NCBI RefSeq assembly: GCF_013409575.1
Contig: NZ_JACCCY010000001.1
Location: forward strand, 864,501-928,500
DNA: 64,000 bases
DNA from: Macellibacteroides fermentans
Lineage (GTDB): Bacteria > Bacteroidota > Bacteroidia > Bacteroidales > Tannerellaceae
Reading direction: 5' to 3'
Under the pieces are notes generated by a model that saw only the letters and a program-made list of their open reading frames with translations, searched no databases and was not told where the DNA came from. Below are positions 36,905 through 45,378 of this stretch, in pieces. How positions within the stretch are numbered: position 1 is the first letter of the stretch; every line of letters begins with the position of its first letter. The position numbers and the translations under genes are program-made.

Positions 36905-37828
36905 ATGACAAAAGTATTAATTGCAACAGATAAACCTTTTGCAGCAGTAGCTGTACAAGGAATCCGTGAAATCATGGAGGCTGCCGGTTTTGAACTGGCA
37001 CTCCTTGAAAAGTATACGGAAAAAGCACAGCTGCTTGATGCTGTGAAGGATGTAGACGCGATCATTATCCGAAGCGACATTATTGATGCCGAGGTACTTG
37101 AAGCGGCCAAAAATCTAAAGATCGTGGTACGCGCTGGTGCGGGATACGACAACGTAGACCTGGATGCCGCCACGGCTCACAATGTGTGTGTGATGAACAC
37201 TCCGGGACAAAATGCCAACGCTGTAGCTGAACTTGTTTTCGGTATGTTGGTATATTCTATTCGTAACCATTTCAATGGAACATCGGGTACCGAGCTGCTT
37301 ACCAAGAAATTGGGTATTCTGGCTTATGGTAACGTGGGCCGCAACGTTGCTCGTATCGCTAAAGGTTTCGGGATGAAGGTATATGCTTACGATGCTTTCT
37401 GTCCGGCTGCCATCATCGAGAACGACGGAGTAAAGGCTCTTGGTTCTACCGAAGAGTTGTTTGAAAAATGCCAGGTGGTTTCTTTGCATATTCCGGCTAC
37501 TCCCGAAACTAAGAATTCGATCAACTTCGATCTGATGTCAAAGATGCCCAAGGGTGCTACTATTGTCAACACAGCTCGTAAAGAGGTGGTTGACGAGGCT
37601 GGATTGGTTAAGATGTTTGAAGAGCGTCCGGACTTTGTTTACCTCACCGATATCAAGCCATCCAACGACGCCGAATTGGCGGAAAAATATGGTGCACGCT
37701 ATTTCGGAACCCCGAAAAAGATGGGTGCACAGACTGCCGAGGCCAATATCAATGCTGGTATTGCAGCAGCTAAGCAGATTGTTGAATTCATTGCAAACGG
37801 AGTTCGCAAGTATCAGGTAAATAAATAA
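36905..37828 (+). CDS. serA: D-3-phosphoglycerate dehydrogenase, short lysine type
   Basis: 307 residues from ATG 36905; a TTG further upstream lies inside serC and is rejected. NAD site AYGNVGRNVARIAKGFG; no C-terminal ACT or ASB regulatory domain. The usual catalytic histidine (TPHxGAST) is replaced by Lys271 (TPKKMGAQ) and the paired glutamate region reads TDIKPSND rather than DVFExEP, as described for the type III-K enzymes of Entamoeba and Bacteroides. It oxidises 3-phosphoglycerate; absence of ACT implies no serine feedback of the usual kind. Middle gene of serC-serA-DUF1015. Confidence 0.93.
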   Translation: MTKVLIATDKPFAAVAVQGIREIMEAAGFELALLEKYTEKAQLLDAVKDVDAIIIRSDIIDAEVLEAAKNLKIVVRAGAGYDNVDLDAATAHNVCVMNTPGQNANAVAELVFGMLVYSIRNHFNGTSGTELLTKKLGILAYGNVGRNVARIAKGFGMKVYAYDAFCPAAIIENDGVKALGSTEELFEKCQVVSLHIPATPETKNSINFDLMSKMPKGATIVNTARKEVVDEAGLVKMFEERPDFVYLTDIKPSNDAELAEKYGARYFGTPKKMGAQTAEANINAGIAAAKQIVEFIANGVRKYQVNK

Positions 37829-37839
37829 AAAAGATAACC

Positions 37840-39087
37840 ATGGCAATTATTAAACCGTTTAAGGGAATTAGACCCCCGCAGGCTTTAATTGAGCAAGTGG
37901 CTTCACGCCCTTACGACGTACTGAATTCTGAAGAGGCCCGCAAAGAGGCTGAAGGGAACGAGAAATCGTTGTATCACATCATCAAACCGGAGATCGATTT
38001 TCCGGTGGGTACTGATGAGCACGATGAAGCTGTTTATCAAAAAGCAGCAGAGAATTTTGCCAAGTTCCAAAAAAACGGATGGTTGGTACAAGACGAAAAA
38101 GAACAGTATTATGTATATGCACAAACTATGAACGGCTGTACCCAGTACGGACTGGTGGTTTGTGCTTATGTGGACGACTACATGAAGGGTAACATCAAAA
38201 AGCATGAGCTTACCCGTCGCGACAAGGAAGAAGACCGCATGAAGCATGTACGTATAAACAATGCTAACATAGAACCTGTGTTTTTCGCTTATCCCGACAA
38301 TGCCGAACTGGATGCACTGGTAAAGAAATATACGGCTCAGACGCCGGTTTATGATTTTGTTGCTGCACACGACGGATTTGGTCACCAGTTCTGGATTATC
38401 GACAACGAGGCTGATATGGCCCGTATCACGGAACTGTTTGCCGCTATGCCTTCGCTGTACATTGCCGACGGTCATCACCGTTCGGCCGCGGCCGCATTGG
38501 TAGGTGCCGAAAAAGCTCAACAAAATCCAAATCATACAGGGAAGGAAGAGTACAACTATTTTATGGCTGTATGTTTCCCCGCTGATCAGCTTACTATCAT
38601 CGACTACAACCGTGTGGTTAAAGATCTGAACGGTCTGACCGACGAAGAGTTTCTTGCAAAAGTCGCCGAAAACTTTGTAGTGGAAGAAAAAGGAGAGGCT
38701 ATTTACAAGCCCGGCCAGCTTCACAACTTCTCATTGTATCTGTCTGGTAAATGGTACTCACTTACGGCAAAACAGGGAACTTACAATGATAACGATCCCA
38801 TCGGTGTACTGGATGTAACCATCTCTTCCAATCTTATTTTGGATGAAATTCTTGGTATCAAGGATCTCCGGTCCGACAAGCGTATCGATTTTGTAGGCGG
38901 TATTCGTGGTTTAGGTGAATTGAAGCAACGGGTGGACAGTGGCGAAATGCGTGTGGCTCTGGCATTGTATCCCGTATCGATGAAGCAATTGATCGACATT
39001 GCCGACACCGGCAACATCATGCCTCCTAAAACAACCTGGTTCGAGCCTAAGCTCCGTTCGGGTCTGGTGATTCATTCACTCGATTAA
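37840..39087 (+). CDS. DUF1015 protein
   Basis: 415 residues. It opens with IKPFKGIRPPQALIEQVASRPYDV, the DUF1015 hallmark (a Pro-Tyr-Asp-Val segment), and contains ADGHHRSAAA, a conserved His-rich motif near residue 210. The function of DUF1015 is unknown; the constant linkage to serC-serA in Bacteroidota suggests a part in serine or phosphoserine metabolism. It starts 11 nt after serA and ends the operon. Confidence 0.9.
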   Translation: MAIIKPFKGIRPPQALIEQVASRPYDVLNSEEARKEAEGNEKSLYHIIKPEIDFPVGTDEHDEAVYQKAAENFAKFQKNGWLVQDEKEQYYVYAQTMNGCTQYGLVVCAYVDDYMKGNIKKHELTRRDKEEDRMKHVRINNANIEPVFFAYPDNAELDALVKKYTAQTPVYDFVAAHDGFGHQFWIIDNEADMARITELFAAMPSLYIADGHHRSAAAALVGAEKAQQNPNHTGKEEYNYFMAVCFPADQLTIIDYNRVVKDLNGLTDEEFLAKVAENFVVEEKGEAIYKPGQLHNFSLYLSGKWYSLTAKQGTYNDNDPIGVLDVTISSNLILDEILGIKDLRSDKRIDFVGGIRGLGELKQRVDSGEMRVALALYPVSMKQLIDIADTGNIMPPKTTWFEPKLRSGLVIHSLD

Positions 39088-39151
39088 GGAATAAGATTTA
39101 TATCGGGTACGGAAGCTGCCCTAAACGCTTCCCGCAAACATAAACAAATTT

Positions 39152-39194
39152 AAGGTCGTGCGCAGGTCAAAAAGACCTGTCGCACGACCTTTTC
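39152..39194 (+). terminator. Terminator of the serC operon
   Basis: Strong GC-rich hairpin: AAGGTCGTGCG pairs with CGCACGACCTT, with an inner AGGTC/GACCT, followed by TTTTC. Confidence 0.85.
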
Positions 39195-39269
39195 TTTCCG
39201 GCTTTAGCTATATTTCCAGGCTTTTCTTCAAAATAAATCAAATTTATCACTCAAATTCTAAACAAACTA

Positions 39270-39300
39270 TTTGGAACCATAGCCAAAAAAGGTATCTTTG
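39270..39300 (+). promoter_or_regulatory. Promoter of ndk
   Basis: TTTG (39270-39273), 19 nt, TATCTTTG (39293-39300): a full consensus match, 43 nt before the start codon. Confidence 0.75.
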
Positions 39301-39343
39301 GCGCGAAGAATTAACCGTCTAAATATTCTAATATAAAATTGTT

Positions 39344-39805
39344 ATGGAACGAACACTTGTTATTCTAAAACCTTGTACTATACAGCGAGGTTTGATTGGA
39401 GAAATCATCTCACGATTTGAAAAAAAAGGATTAAGACTTGTAGGCGCGAAAATGATTTGGCTTACAGATGAGATTCTTAAAGAACACTATGCACATTTAC
39501 TTGATAAGCCGTTTTTTGGTAGAATCAAAGATGCTATGGAAGTTTGTCCTGTTATTGTTTGTTGCTGGGAAGGCGTGGATGCTGTTCAGGTTGTAAGGAC
39601 TATATCCGGACCTACAAACGGGCGAATCGCTCAACCGGGAACCATCAGAGGAGATTATAGCATGAGTATACAGGAAAACATGGTTCACGCATCCGACTCT
39701 ATCGAAACAGCAAAAATCGAATTGAATCGTTTCTTTGATCCTTCAGAGATATTTGATTACAAACGTCTTTGCTTTTCAAGCCTTTATGCGATTGATGAGG
39801 TTTGA
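39344..39805 (+). CDS. ndk: Nucleoside-diphosphate kinase
   Basis: 153 residues. RTLVILKPCTIQRGLIG begins the fold, and H115 in ENMVHASDS is the phosphohistidine; GTIRGDYS precedes it. It balances NTP and dNTP pools. The family signature normally has NxxHgSDS, here NMVHASDS. Monocistronic, with its own promoter; an imperfect CAACCGG/CCGGTTG hairpin follows (about 39822-39859). From there to 40006 only a 16-codon frame (39934) without support is seen. Confidence 0.95.
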   Translation: MERTLVILKPCTIQRGLIGEIISRFEKKGLRLVGAKMIWLTDEILKEHYAHLLDKPFFGRIKDAMEVCPVIVCCWEGVDAVQVVRTISGPTNGRIAQPGTIRGDYSMSIQENMVHASDSIETAKIELNRFFDPSEIFDYKRLCFSSLYAIDEV

Positions 39806-40006
39806 TTTTATCAAACGAAAACAACCGGGAAAGAAATAAAAGCTTTCTAACTCCGGTTGCTATCTCATGCAATTCATCCTGTTCTCACGAATTGGATGAT
39901 CATTCTCTTTACTAATCTTAAAAATCTAATACCATGAAAAACACTATACTGTATATTTATAACATACGGGTGTACGGAATAGTTTAATTGTTTTTCATGT
40001 TTTAAG

Positions 40007-40037
40007 TTGGATTATTTAAGGATAGCAGCTACTTTTG
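40007..40037 (+). promoter_or_regulatory. Promoter of the DUF4494-yggS operon
   Basis: TTG (40007-40009), 20 nt, TACTTTTG (40030-40037). It lies inside a longer reading frame starting at the same TTG, which shows that the ATG at 40079 is the true start. Confidence 0.65.
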
Positions 40038-40078
40038 TGTGCTGTTTTAGTAATAAACAATCCATAAAAAAATTGAAT

Positions 40079-40528
40079 ATGCATAATTGGTTTGAGTGTA
40101 AGGTAACTTACGAGAAGATGATGGAAAACGGGATGCAGAAGAAAGTAACGGAACCTTACTTGGTTGATGCCTTGTCGTTTACAGAAGCCGAAGCTCGGAT
40201 TATCGAAGAGATCCAGCCCTATATTACAGGCGATTTCACTGTAGCTGATATCAAGCGCGCCAAGATTTCGGAGCTTTTCTTCAATGAGGCCGGCGACCGC
40301 TTCTTTAAGTTTAAGGTTTACTTCATCACGCTTGACGAAAAGAGTGGCGCGGAGAAGAAGACTGCTGTCAATATGCTTGCACAGGCTTGTACCCTGAAAG
40401 AGGCTATTGCAGTTCTGGAAGAAGGCATGAAGAGCACTATGGCTGATTATTCCATCGGATCTGTTGCCGAAACCATGCTGATGGATGTATTTCCTTTTGC
40501 TGTTGACGATAAAAAAGAGGCTCGTTAA
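40079..40528 (+). CDS. DUF4494 protein
   Basis: 149 residues from ATG 40079. The body MHNWFECKVTYEKMMENG, KKVTEPYLVDALSFTEAEARI and NEAGDRFFKFKVYFIT fits DUF4494, a cytoplasmic family of unknown function restricted to Bacteroidota. No signal or membrane segment. It precedes the yggS homologue by 5 nt, so the two are likely co-translated; a link to PLP homeostasis or amino-acid metabolism is only an inference from that. Confidence 0.88.
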   Translation: MHNWFECKVTYEKMMENGMQKKVTEPYLVDALSFTEAEARIIEEIQPYITGDFTVADIKRAKISELFFNEAGDRFFKFKVYFITLDEKSGAEKKTAVNMLAQACTLKEAIAVLEEGMKSTMADYSIGSVAETMLMDVFPFAVDDKKEAR

Positions 40529-40533
40529 CCGAC

Positions 40534-41202
40534 ATGAGCATATCGTCTAACATAAAACAGTTACAAGCGTCTATCCCTGAAGGGGTAACGCTTGTTGCTG
40601 TTTCAAAGTTTCATCCTGTGGAAGCTTTGCAGGAAGCCTATGCTGCCGGTCAGCGTGTTTTTGGAGAAAACAAAGCACAGGAACTGCTTTTAAAACAGGA
40701 AGTGATGCCAAAAGACATTCAGTGGCACTTTATAGGGCATCTGCAAAGTAATAAAGTAAAAACAATTGCTCCGTTTATTCATACGATCCACAGTATTGAT
40801 TCTGCTAAATTATTACAGGAGGTGGACAAGCAGGCTGCCAGGTTCAACCGCACCATACGCGTTTTACTACAGATTTACATCGCACGGGAAGATACTAAAT
40901 TCGGACTTAGCTTTGAAGAGTGCATCGAATTACTGGAAAGTGGCCTTATTGCCGACTGTAAGCATGTAGAGGTTTGCGGATTGATGGGCATGGCCACCAA
41001 TACCGACAACGAAACTCAAATCTGTGAGGAATTTGCCAAACTGAATACTTTCTTTAAAACAGTAAAAGCATCATACTTTTCAAACCAGGATTCCTTCCGT
41101 GAAATTTCAATGGGAATGAGCCACGATTATAAGCTTGCCATTGCGGAAGGGAGCACAATGATACGCGTTGGAAGCAGTATTTTTGGGGAACGCTCTTACT
41201 AG
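40534..41202 (+). CDS. YggS-family PLP homeostasis protein
   Basis: 222 residues, TIM-barrel alanine-racemase-like domain. PLP lysine K25 in LVAVSKFHP; FGENKAQELL, WHFIGHLQSNK and the C-terminal SMGMSHDYKLAIAEGSTMIRVGS are family signatures. It binds pyridoxal phosphate without known catalysis and buffers its supply. Second gene after DUF4494. Confidence 0.94.
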   Translation: MSISSNIKQLQASIPEGVTLVAVSKFHPVEALQEAYAAGQRVFGENKAQELLLKQEVMPKDIQWHFIGHLQSNKVKTIAPFIHTIHSIDSAKLLQEVDKQAARFNRTIRVLLQIYIAREDTKFGLSFEECIELLESGLIADCKHVEVCGLMGMATNTDNETQICEEFAKLNTFFKTVKASYFSNQDSFREISMGMSHDYKLAIAEGSTMIRVGSSIFGERSY

Positions 41203-41251
41203 TTTTAACCTTATTAAATAGCTTGCCTGTTTTTTGGTTAGGATTAATGGT

Positions 41252-41259
41252 TATCTTTG
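41252..41259 (+). promoter_or_regulatory. -7 box upstream of the dihydroorotate-dehydrogenase-like gene
   Basis: TATCTTTG 28 nt before the start at 41288. TTTG occurs upstream, but at a 15-nt spacing, shorter than usual. Confidence 0.45.
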
Positions 41260-41287
41260 TAAACTTGAACTAAAATAAATCGGGATC

Positions 41288-42265
41288 ATGATTGACTTGA
41301 AAACTGAATATGCCGGATTAAAACTTCGTAATCCGCTAATAGCCGGAAGCTCCGGCCTGACAAACAATCCGGAAAGAAATAAAGAATTTGAAAAGGCTGG
41401 TGTAGGCGCCATTGTGTTGAAATCACTCTTTGAAGAGCAAATTGAGATGCAGTCGTCCAACCTCTTAAAGGATTCCGATTATCCGGAAGCATCAGACTAT
41501 GTACAGGAATATGTAAAGGTGAATCAGGTAAACGAATACCTCGAACTTATCAAAAAAACAAAAGCATTGTGTACAATTCCAATTATTGCCAGCATCAATT
41601 GCTATAAAGCTGATAACTGGATTGACTTTGCCCGTCAGATTGAACTTGCCGGAGCCGACGCTCTGGAGCTAAACGTTTTTTACCTGGAAACATCACTCAC
41701 CCACGATTATTATAAGATGCAGACCACGTACGTGAATATTGTACGTAAGGTAAAGGAGACAGTTCGTATTCCGATTATTATCAAAATAGGAAAGAACTTT
41801 ACCAACATACCTGCACTTGTAAACACTTTAAAAGTTAACGGTGCTGATGCTGTGGTGTTGTTTAACCGCTACTACCAGCCGGATATAGACATCAATACGA
41901 TGCAGATTGTTTCGGGTAATGTATTCAGTAACCATTCGGACCTGAGTGATACCTTGCGGTGGACTGGTATCGTAAGCGGACAAATCCCGGGAATTAATAT
42001 TGCCGCCTCAACCGGTGTGCACGATTGGGAAGATGTGATTAAGTGCTTGCTTGCAGGAGCATCCACTGTACAGCTAACCAGTGCTTTGTATACACACGGA
42101 TCCGAAATTATCTCGCAGATCCTTACCTGTATTGAGGAATGGATGCATCAGTCGCGCATTAAAACCATCGAAGAATTCCGTGGTAAATTAAATTATAAAA
42201 ATAGTAGTGATCCGTCTCGCTACGAACGTGCTCAGTTTATGAAGTACTTTTCAAACCGCGATTAA
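41288..42265 (+). CDS. Dihydroorotate dehydrogenase-like flavoprotein
   Basis: 325 residues, FMN-binding TIM barrel. LKTEYAGLKLRNPLIAGSSGLT is the N-terminal signature of the DHOD family; IIIKIGKNFTNIPALV, DAVVLFNRYYQPD and STGVHDWEDVIKCLLAGASTVQ bind FMN phosphate. It differs from PyrD in that the catalytic Cys/Ser loop and the usual orotate asparagine motifs are not evident, so other substrates are possible. Monocistronic with a strong terminator. Confidence 0.85.
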   Translation: MIDLKTEYAGLKLRNPLIAGSSGLTNNPERNKEFEKAGVGAIVLKSLFEEQIEMQSSNLLKDSDYPEASDYVQEYVKVNQVNEYLELIKKTKALCTIPIIASINCYKADNWIDFARQIELAGADALELNVFYLETSLTHDYYKMQTTYVNIVRKVKETVRIPIIIKIGKNFTNIPALVNTLKVNGADAVVLFNRYYQPDIDINTMQIVSGNVFSNHSDLSDTLRWTGIVSGQIPGINIAASTGVHDWEDVIKCLLAGASTVQLTSALYTHGSEIISQILTCIEEWMHQSRIKTIEEFRGKLNYKNSSDPSRYERAQFMKYFSNRD

Positions 42266-42280
42266 TACGGGTTTATCCAT

Positions 42281-42317
42281 AAAAAGGGCAGTTCATTTAG
42301 TTGAACTGCCCTTTTTT
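42281..42317 (+). terminator. Terminator after the DHOD-like gene
   Basis: AAAAAGGGCAGTTCA / TTGAACTGCCCTTTTT with a short loop; a canonical intrinsic terminator. Confidence 0.9.
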
Positions 42318-42382
42318 ATATATAGCTAACAATTATTTGAAATATTTTCCACTAAAAATTATTACATTAAAGAATATATGTT

Positions 42383-42390
42383 TATCTTTG
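42383..42390 (+). promoter_or_regulatory. -7 box of the MarR-type regulator gene
   Basis: TATCTTTG 21 nt before the ATG at 42412. It and the preceding terminator lie within a longer frame beginning at 42301, so that start is wrong. Confidence 0.55.
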
Positions 42391-42411
42391 CAACGAATTA
42401 ATAGGAATAAT

Positions 42412-42777
42412 ATGGAACCAATTTGTGTAATTAAAGATATTTATAAGACCTTGTACCAGTTCGAAAAGGATTTTCTGGATGCGTACGAACTTACAATCAA
42501 TGAGGCAATGCTGCTTTGTTGCCTGAAAGACGGCGAATGTAAGTCGGCCGGACTGATATGCGACTTTATCGGATTGTCTAATTCGAGGGTATCTAAAATT
42601 ATCACTTCGGTTGAAGACAAATGTCTAATAAACAGAACCATATGTAAAGAAGACAAACGTCAGATGATATTTGAATTGTCTGAAACCGGCAAAACAAAAG
42701 TAGCTCAGATGATGACAGCCGAACTGCAGATTGAAAGTCTGTTTGAAAAGCTTACAGAATGTATGAAAAGGGATTAA
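42412..42777 (+). CDS. MarR-type winged-helix regulator, cysteine-rich
   Basis: 121 residues from ATG 42412. Winged-helix plan: helix-turn-helix at about 45-68 (LICDFIGLSNSRVSKIITSVE), wing at about 71-92 (CLINRTICKEDKRQMIFELSE). It holds eight cysteines, at about positions 5, 36, 37, 43, 50, 71, 78 and 117, which is unusual in so short a regulator and hints at thiol, persulfide or metal sensing. Located 61 nt before the CoA-disulfide reductase fusion, which it probably controls. Confidence 0.8.
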   Translation: MEPICVIKDIYKTLYQFEKDFLDAYELTINEAMLLCCLKDGECKSAGLICDFIGLSNSRVSKIITSVEDKCLINRTICKEDKRQMIFELSETGKTKVAQMMTAELQIESLFEKLTECMKRD

Positions 42778-42838
42778 TTCCCTTTTTTTACCCATTTATT
42801 TTCCATTACGAACTATTAGCATTACAAATTATAAACAT

Positions 42839-45295
42839 ATGAAGTATCTTATTATCGGAGGTGTAGCCGGAGGGGCTACGGTAGCAGCCCGTTTGCGAAG
42901 AATGGACGAACAGGCTGAGATCATTCTTTTTGAACGCGGAGCCTATGTTTCGTATGCAAACTGCGGACTCCCCTACTATATCGGTGATACCATTACCCAG
43001 CGCGACAATCTTTTCGTGCAGACTGCTCAGGGATTTACAGCTCGCTTTAATATCGACATCCGTACACAACAAGAGGTTGTTGCCATTCAGACGCAAGGCA
43101 AAACGGTGTTGGTAAAGAATCTGCTTACAAATGAAACTTATTCTGAAGGATACGACAAGCTGGTGCTATCGCCAGGGGCTGAGCCCATTCGTCCGCGAGT
43201 TGACGGAATATCGGCTAACCGCATCTTTACACTACGAAATGTGCCGGACACCGATACGATTAAAGGATATATAAACACAGTTAGACCCAAAAGAGCCTTG
43301 GTGATTGGGGGTGGTTTTATTGGTTTGGAAATGGCCGAGAACCTTCACGAACTGGGTATCGAAGTAGGTGTTATTGAGATGGCCAACCAGGTTATGGCTC
43401 CGCTGGATTATTCGATGGCCGCCATCGTTCATCATCATATGGTTGAAAACAACGTATCCTTATATCTTGGTGATGGCGTAGCAAGCTTCAAAGAAACAGA
43501 AAACGGGGTTGTCGTAGTATTGGCCAGCGGCAAAGAGCTGGAAACAGATATGGTGATACTAAGTATCGGAGTTCGTCCGGAAACTCTTCTTGCCAAGGAG
43601 GCAGGTCTTGCTCTTGGTAAACTGGGAGGAATTGAAGTGAATGAATATATGCAGACTTCCGATCCGGATATTTATGCATTGGGTGATGCCGTAGAGGTAA
43701 CTCATCTTGTTACCGGTAGTAAAGCATTGATTCCGCTGGCAGGTCCTGCAAATAAACAGGGACGTATCGTTGCCGACAACATCGTTTATGGAAATAAGAA
43801 GGTATACGAAGGTTCAATCGGCACATCCATTGCGAAGATATTTCATCTTACTGTCGCTGCAGCCGGAGCCAACAGTAAATTACTAGCCAAAGAGGGTATT
43901 CCTTACCATGAATCGTTTACCCACAGCGGATCGCATGCTGGCTATTATCCGGGTGCCCTTTCTTTATCCATCAAGATATTATTTGCTCCAAAGACAGGCA
44001 AACTTCTGGGTGCGCAGGTGGTAGGTTTTGATGGAGTTGACAAACGTATCGAGATGTTGGCTCAGGTTATCCGTAATAATGGTACTGTATACGATTTAAT
44101 GGAGTTGGAACATGCCTATGCTCCTCCCTACTCGTCGGCTAAAGATCCGGTTAATATGGCTGGTTTTGTAGCAGAAAATATCCTTACCGGTAAAGTAAAG
44201 ACGGCTCAGTGGAGAGACATAGAGGGTCTATCGAAAGAGGCTCTTATCGTAGACGTACGTACACGGGAGGAATTTGCATTGGGTTCCATACCCGGATCTG
44301 TGAATATTCCGGTGGATGAACTACGCAGCCGTCTTCCAGAGCTTCCGCTGGATAAAGATATAGTGGTTACTTGTGCTGTTGGATTACGTGGTTATGTTGC
44401 TTACCGTATTCTGGTTCAGAATGGATACGAAAGGGTAAGAAACTTATCCGGTGGATACAAAACATGGTCGTTGGCCCGTATCGAACCGAATATAAATCAG
44501 CACATCACCTCAAAGCCGGCTAACGAAGACGGTACAGAAGAGGTTGTTATTCCGGCTCTGAAGGAGATAAAAGAGTTGAAAATGATTGATGCCTGCGGGT
44601 TACAATGTCCGGGACCGGTTATGCAGCTAAAAAAGAACTATGGAGAAATAGGTTTGGGCGAGCAATTACACATTACCGCAACCGATCCTGGCTTTGCCAA
44701 GGATGTGGTGGCGTGGTGCAAAATTACCGGAGCCAACTTACTGTCGGTCGAAAACAAGGCCGGTGTTATTCATGCAACGATTGAAAAAACAGAATCTCAA
44801 AATCAGAATAAAATGATAAGTAACGGAGATAATAAAACCTTCATCGTGTTCAGCGATGATTTAGATAAAGCACTCGCCTCATTTGTAATTGCCAACGGGG
44901 CAGCCTCTACAGGAAAGAAAGTGAGTATGTTCTTTACTTTCTGGGGACTAAACGTAATCAAGAAACGTGAAAAACCTTCGGTAGCAAAAGATATTTTTGG
45001 CAAGATGTTCGGCATGATGTTGCCTTCGCACAGCGGTAAGCTGAAACTATCCAAATTAAATATGGGTGGAGCCGGTAGCTGGATGATGCGCCTGATCATG
45101 AAAAATAAAAAGATATCCAGTCTGGAAGAATTGATGCAACAGGCCGTTGACAATGGTGTGGAGATGATTGCCTGTACCATGAGTATGGATGTGATGGGCG
45201 TAAAAGAGGAAGAACTACTGGACAACGTTGTTTACGGAGGGGTGGCTTCTTATCTGGAACGTGCAGAAGAATCGAATGTGAATCTCTTTATCTAG
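42839..45295 (+). CDS. CoA-disulfide reductase-rhodanese-TusA-DsrE four-domain fusion
   Basis: 818 residues. FAD/NAD(P)H disulfide reductase core 1-~450 with active-site C42 (YANCGLPYY) of the CoADR type; rhodanese domain ~460-560 with C512 (TCAVGLRG); TusA-like domain ~580-650 with CGLQCPGP (C586, C590); DsrE-like domain ~665-818, rich in methionine, containing FTFWGLNVIKK. Persulfide made by the reductase/rhodanese could be handed to TusA and DsrE in one chain. The likely role is sulfane sulfur or CoA-persulfide metabolism and thiol redox. Preceded by a cysteine-rich MarR-type gene and followed by a terminator. Confidence 0.92.
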   Translation: MKYLIIGGVAGGATVAARLRRMDEQAEIILFERGAYVSYANCGLPYYIGDTITQRDNLFVQTAQGFTARFNIDIRTQQEVVAIQTQGKTVLVKNLLTNETYSEGYDKLVLSPGAEPIRPRVDGISANRIFTLRNVPDTDTIKGYINTVRPKRALVIGGGFIGLEMAENLHELGIEVGVIEMANQVMAPLDYSMAAIVHHHMVENNVSLYLGDGVASFKETENGVVVVLASGKELETDMVILSIGVRPETLLAKEAGLALGKLGGIEVNEYMQTSDPDIYALGDAVEVTHLVTGSKALIPLAGPANKQGRIVADNIVYGNKKVYEGSIGTSIAKIFHLTVAAAGANSKLLAKEGIPYHESFTHSGSHAGYYPGALSLSIKILFAPKTGKLLGAQVVGFDGVDKRIEMLAQVIRNNGTVYDLMELEHAYAPPYSSAKDPVNMAGFVAENILTGKVKTAQWRDIEGLSKEALIVDVRTREEFALGSIPGSVNIPVDELRSRLPELPLDKDIVVTCAVGLRGYVAYRILVQNGYERVRNLSGGYKTWSLARIEPNINQHITSKPANEDGTEEVVIPALKEIKELKMIDACGLQCPGPVMQLKKNYGEIGLGEQLHITATDPGFAKDVVAWCKITGANLLSVENKAGVIHATIEKTESQNQNKMISNGDNKTFIVFSDDLDKALASFVIANGAASTGKKVSMFFTFWGLNVIKKREKPSVAKDIFGKMFGMMLPSHSGKLKLSKLNMGGAGSWMMRLIMKNKKISSLEELMQQAVDNGVEMIACTMSMDVMGVKEEELLDNVVYGGVASYLERAEESNVNLFI

Positions 45296-45324
45296 TAATT
45301 ACCAGCATAGTTGTAATAAAAGGA

Positions 45325-45356
45325 AAAGGGTTGTCCGCAGCGGACAACCCTTTATT
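45325..45356. terminator. Terminator between CoADR fusion and serS (convergent)
   Basis: AAAGGGTTGTCCGC/GCGGACAACCCTTT, a 14-bp GC-rich hairpin with A-run and T-run, serving both converging genes. Confidence 0.9.
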
Positions 45357-45378
45357 ATTTTGCATACTTCAAAGAAGC

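Noticed and set aside
40007-40078. Upstream TTG start for DUF4494
   Set aside because: The TTG is the -33 element of a good promoter whose start point lies downstream of it.
42301-42411. 37-residue extension of the MarR-type regulator
   Set aside because: It runs through an intrinsic terminator and a -7 box.
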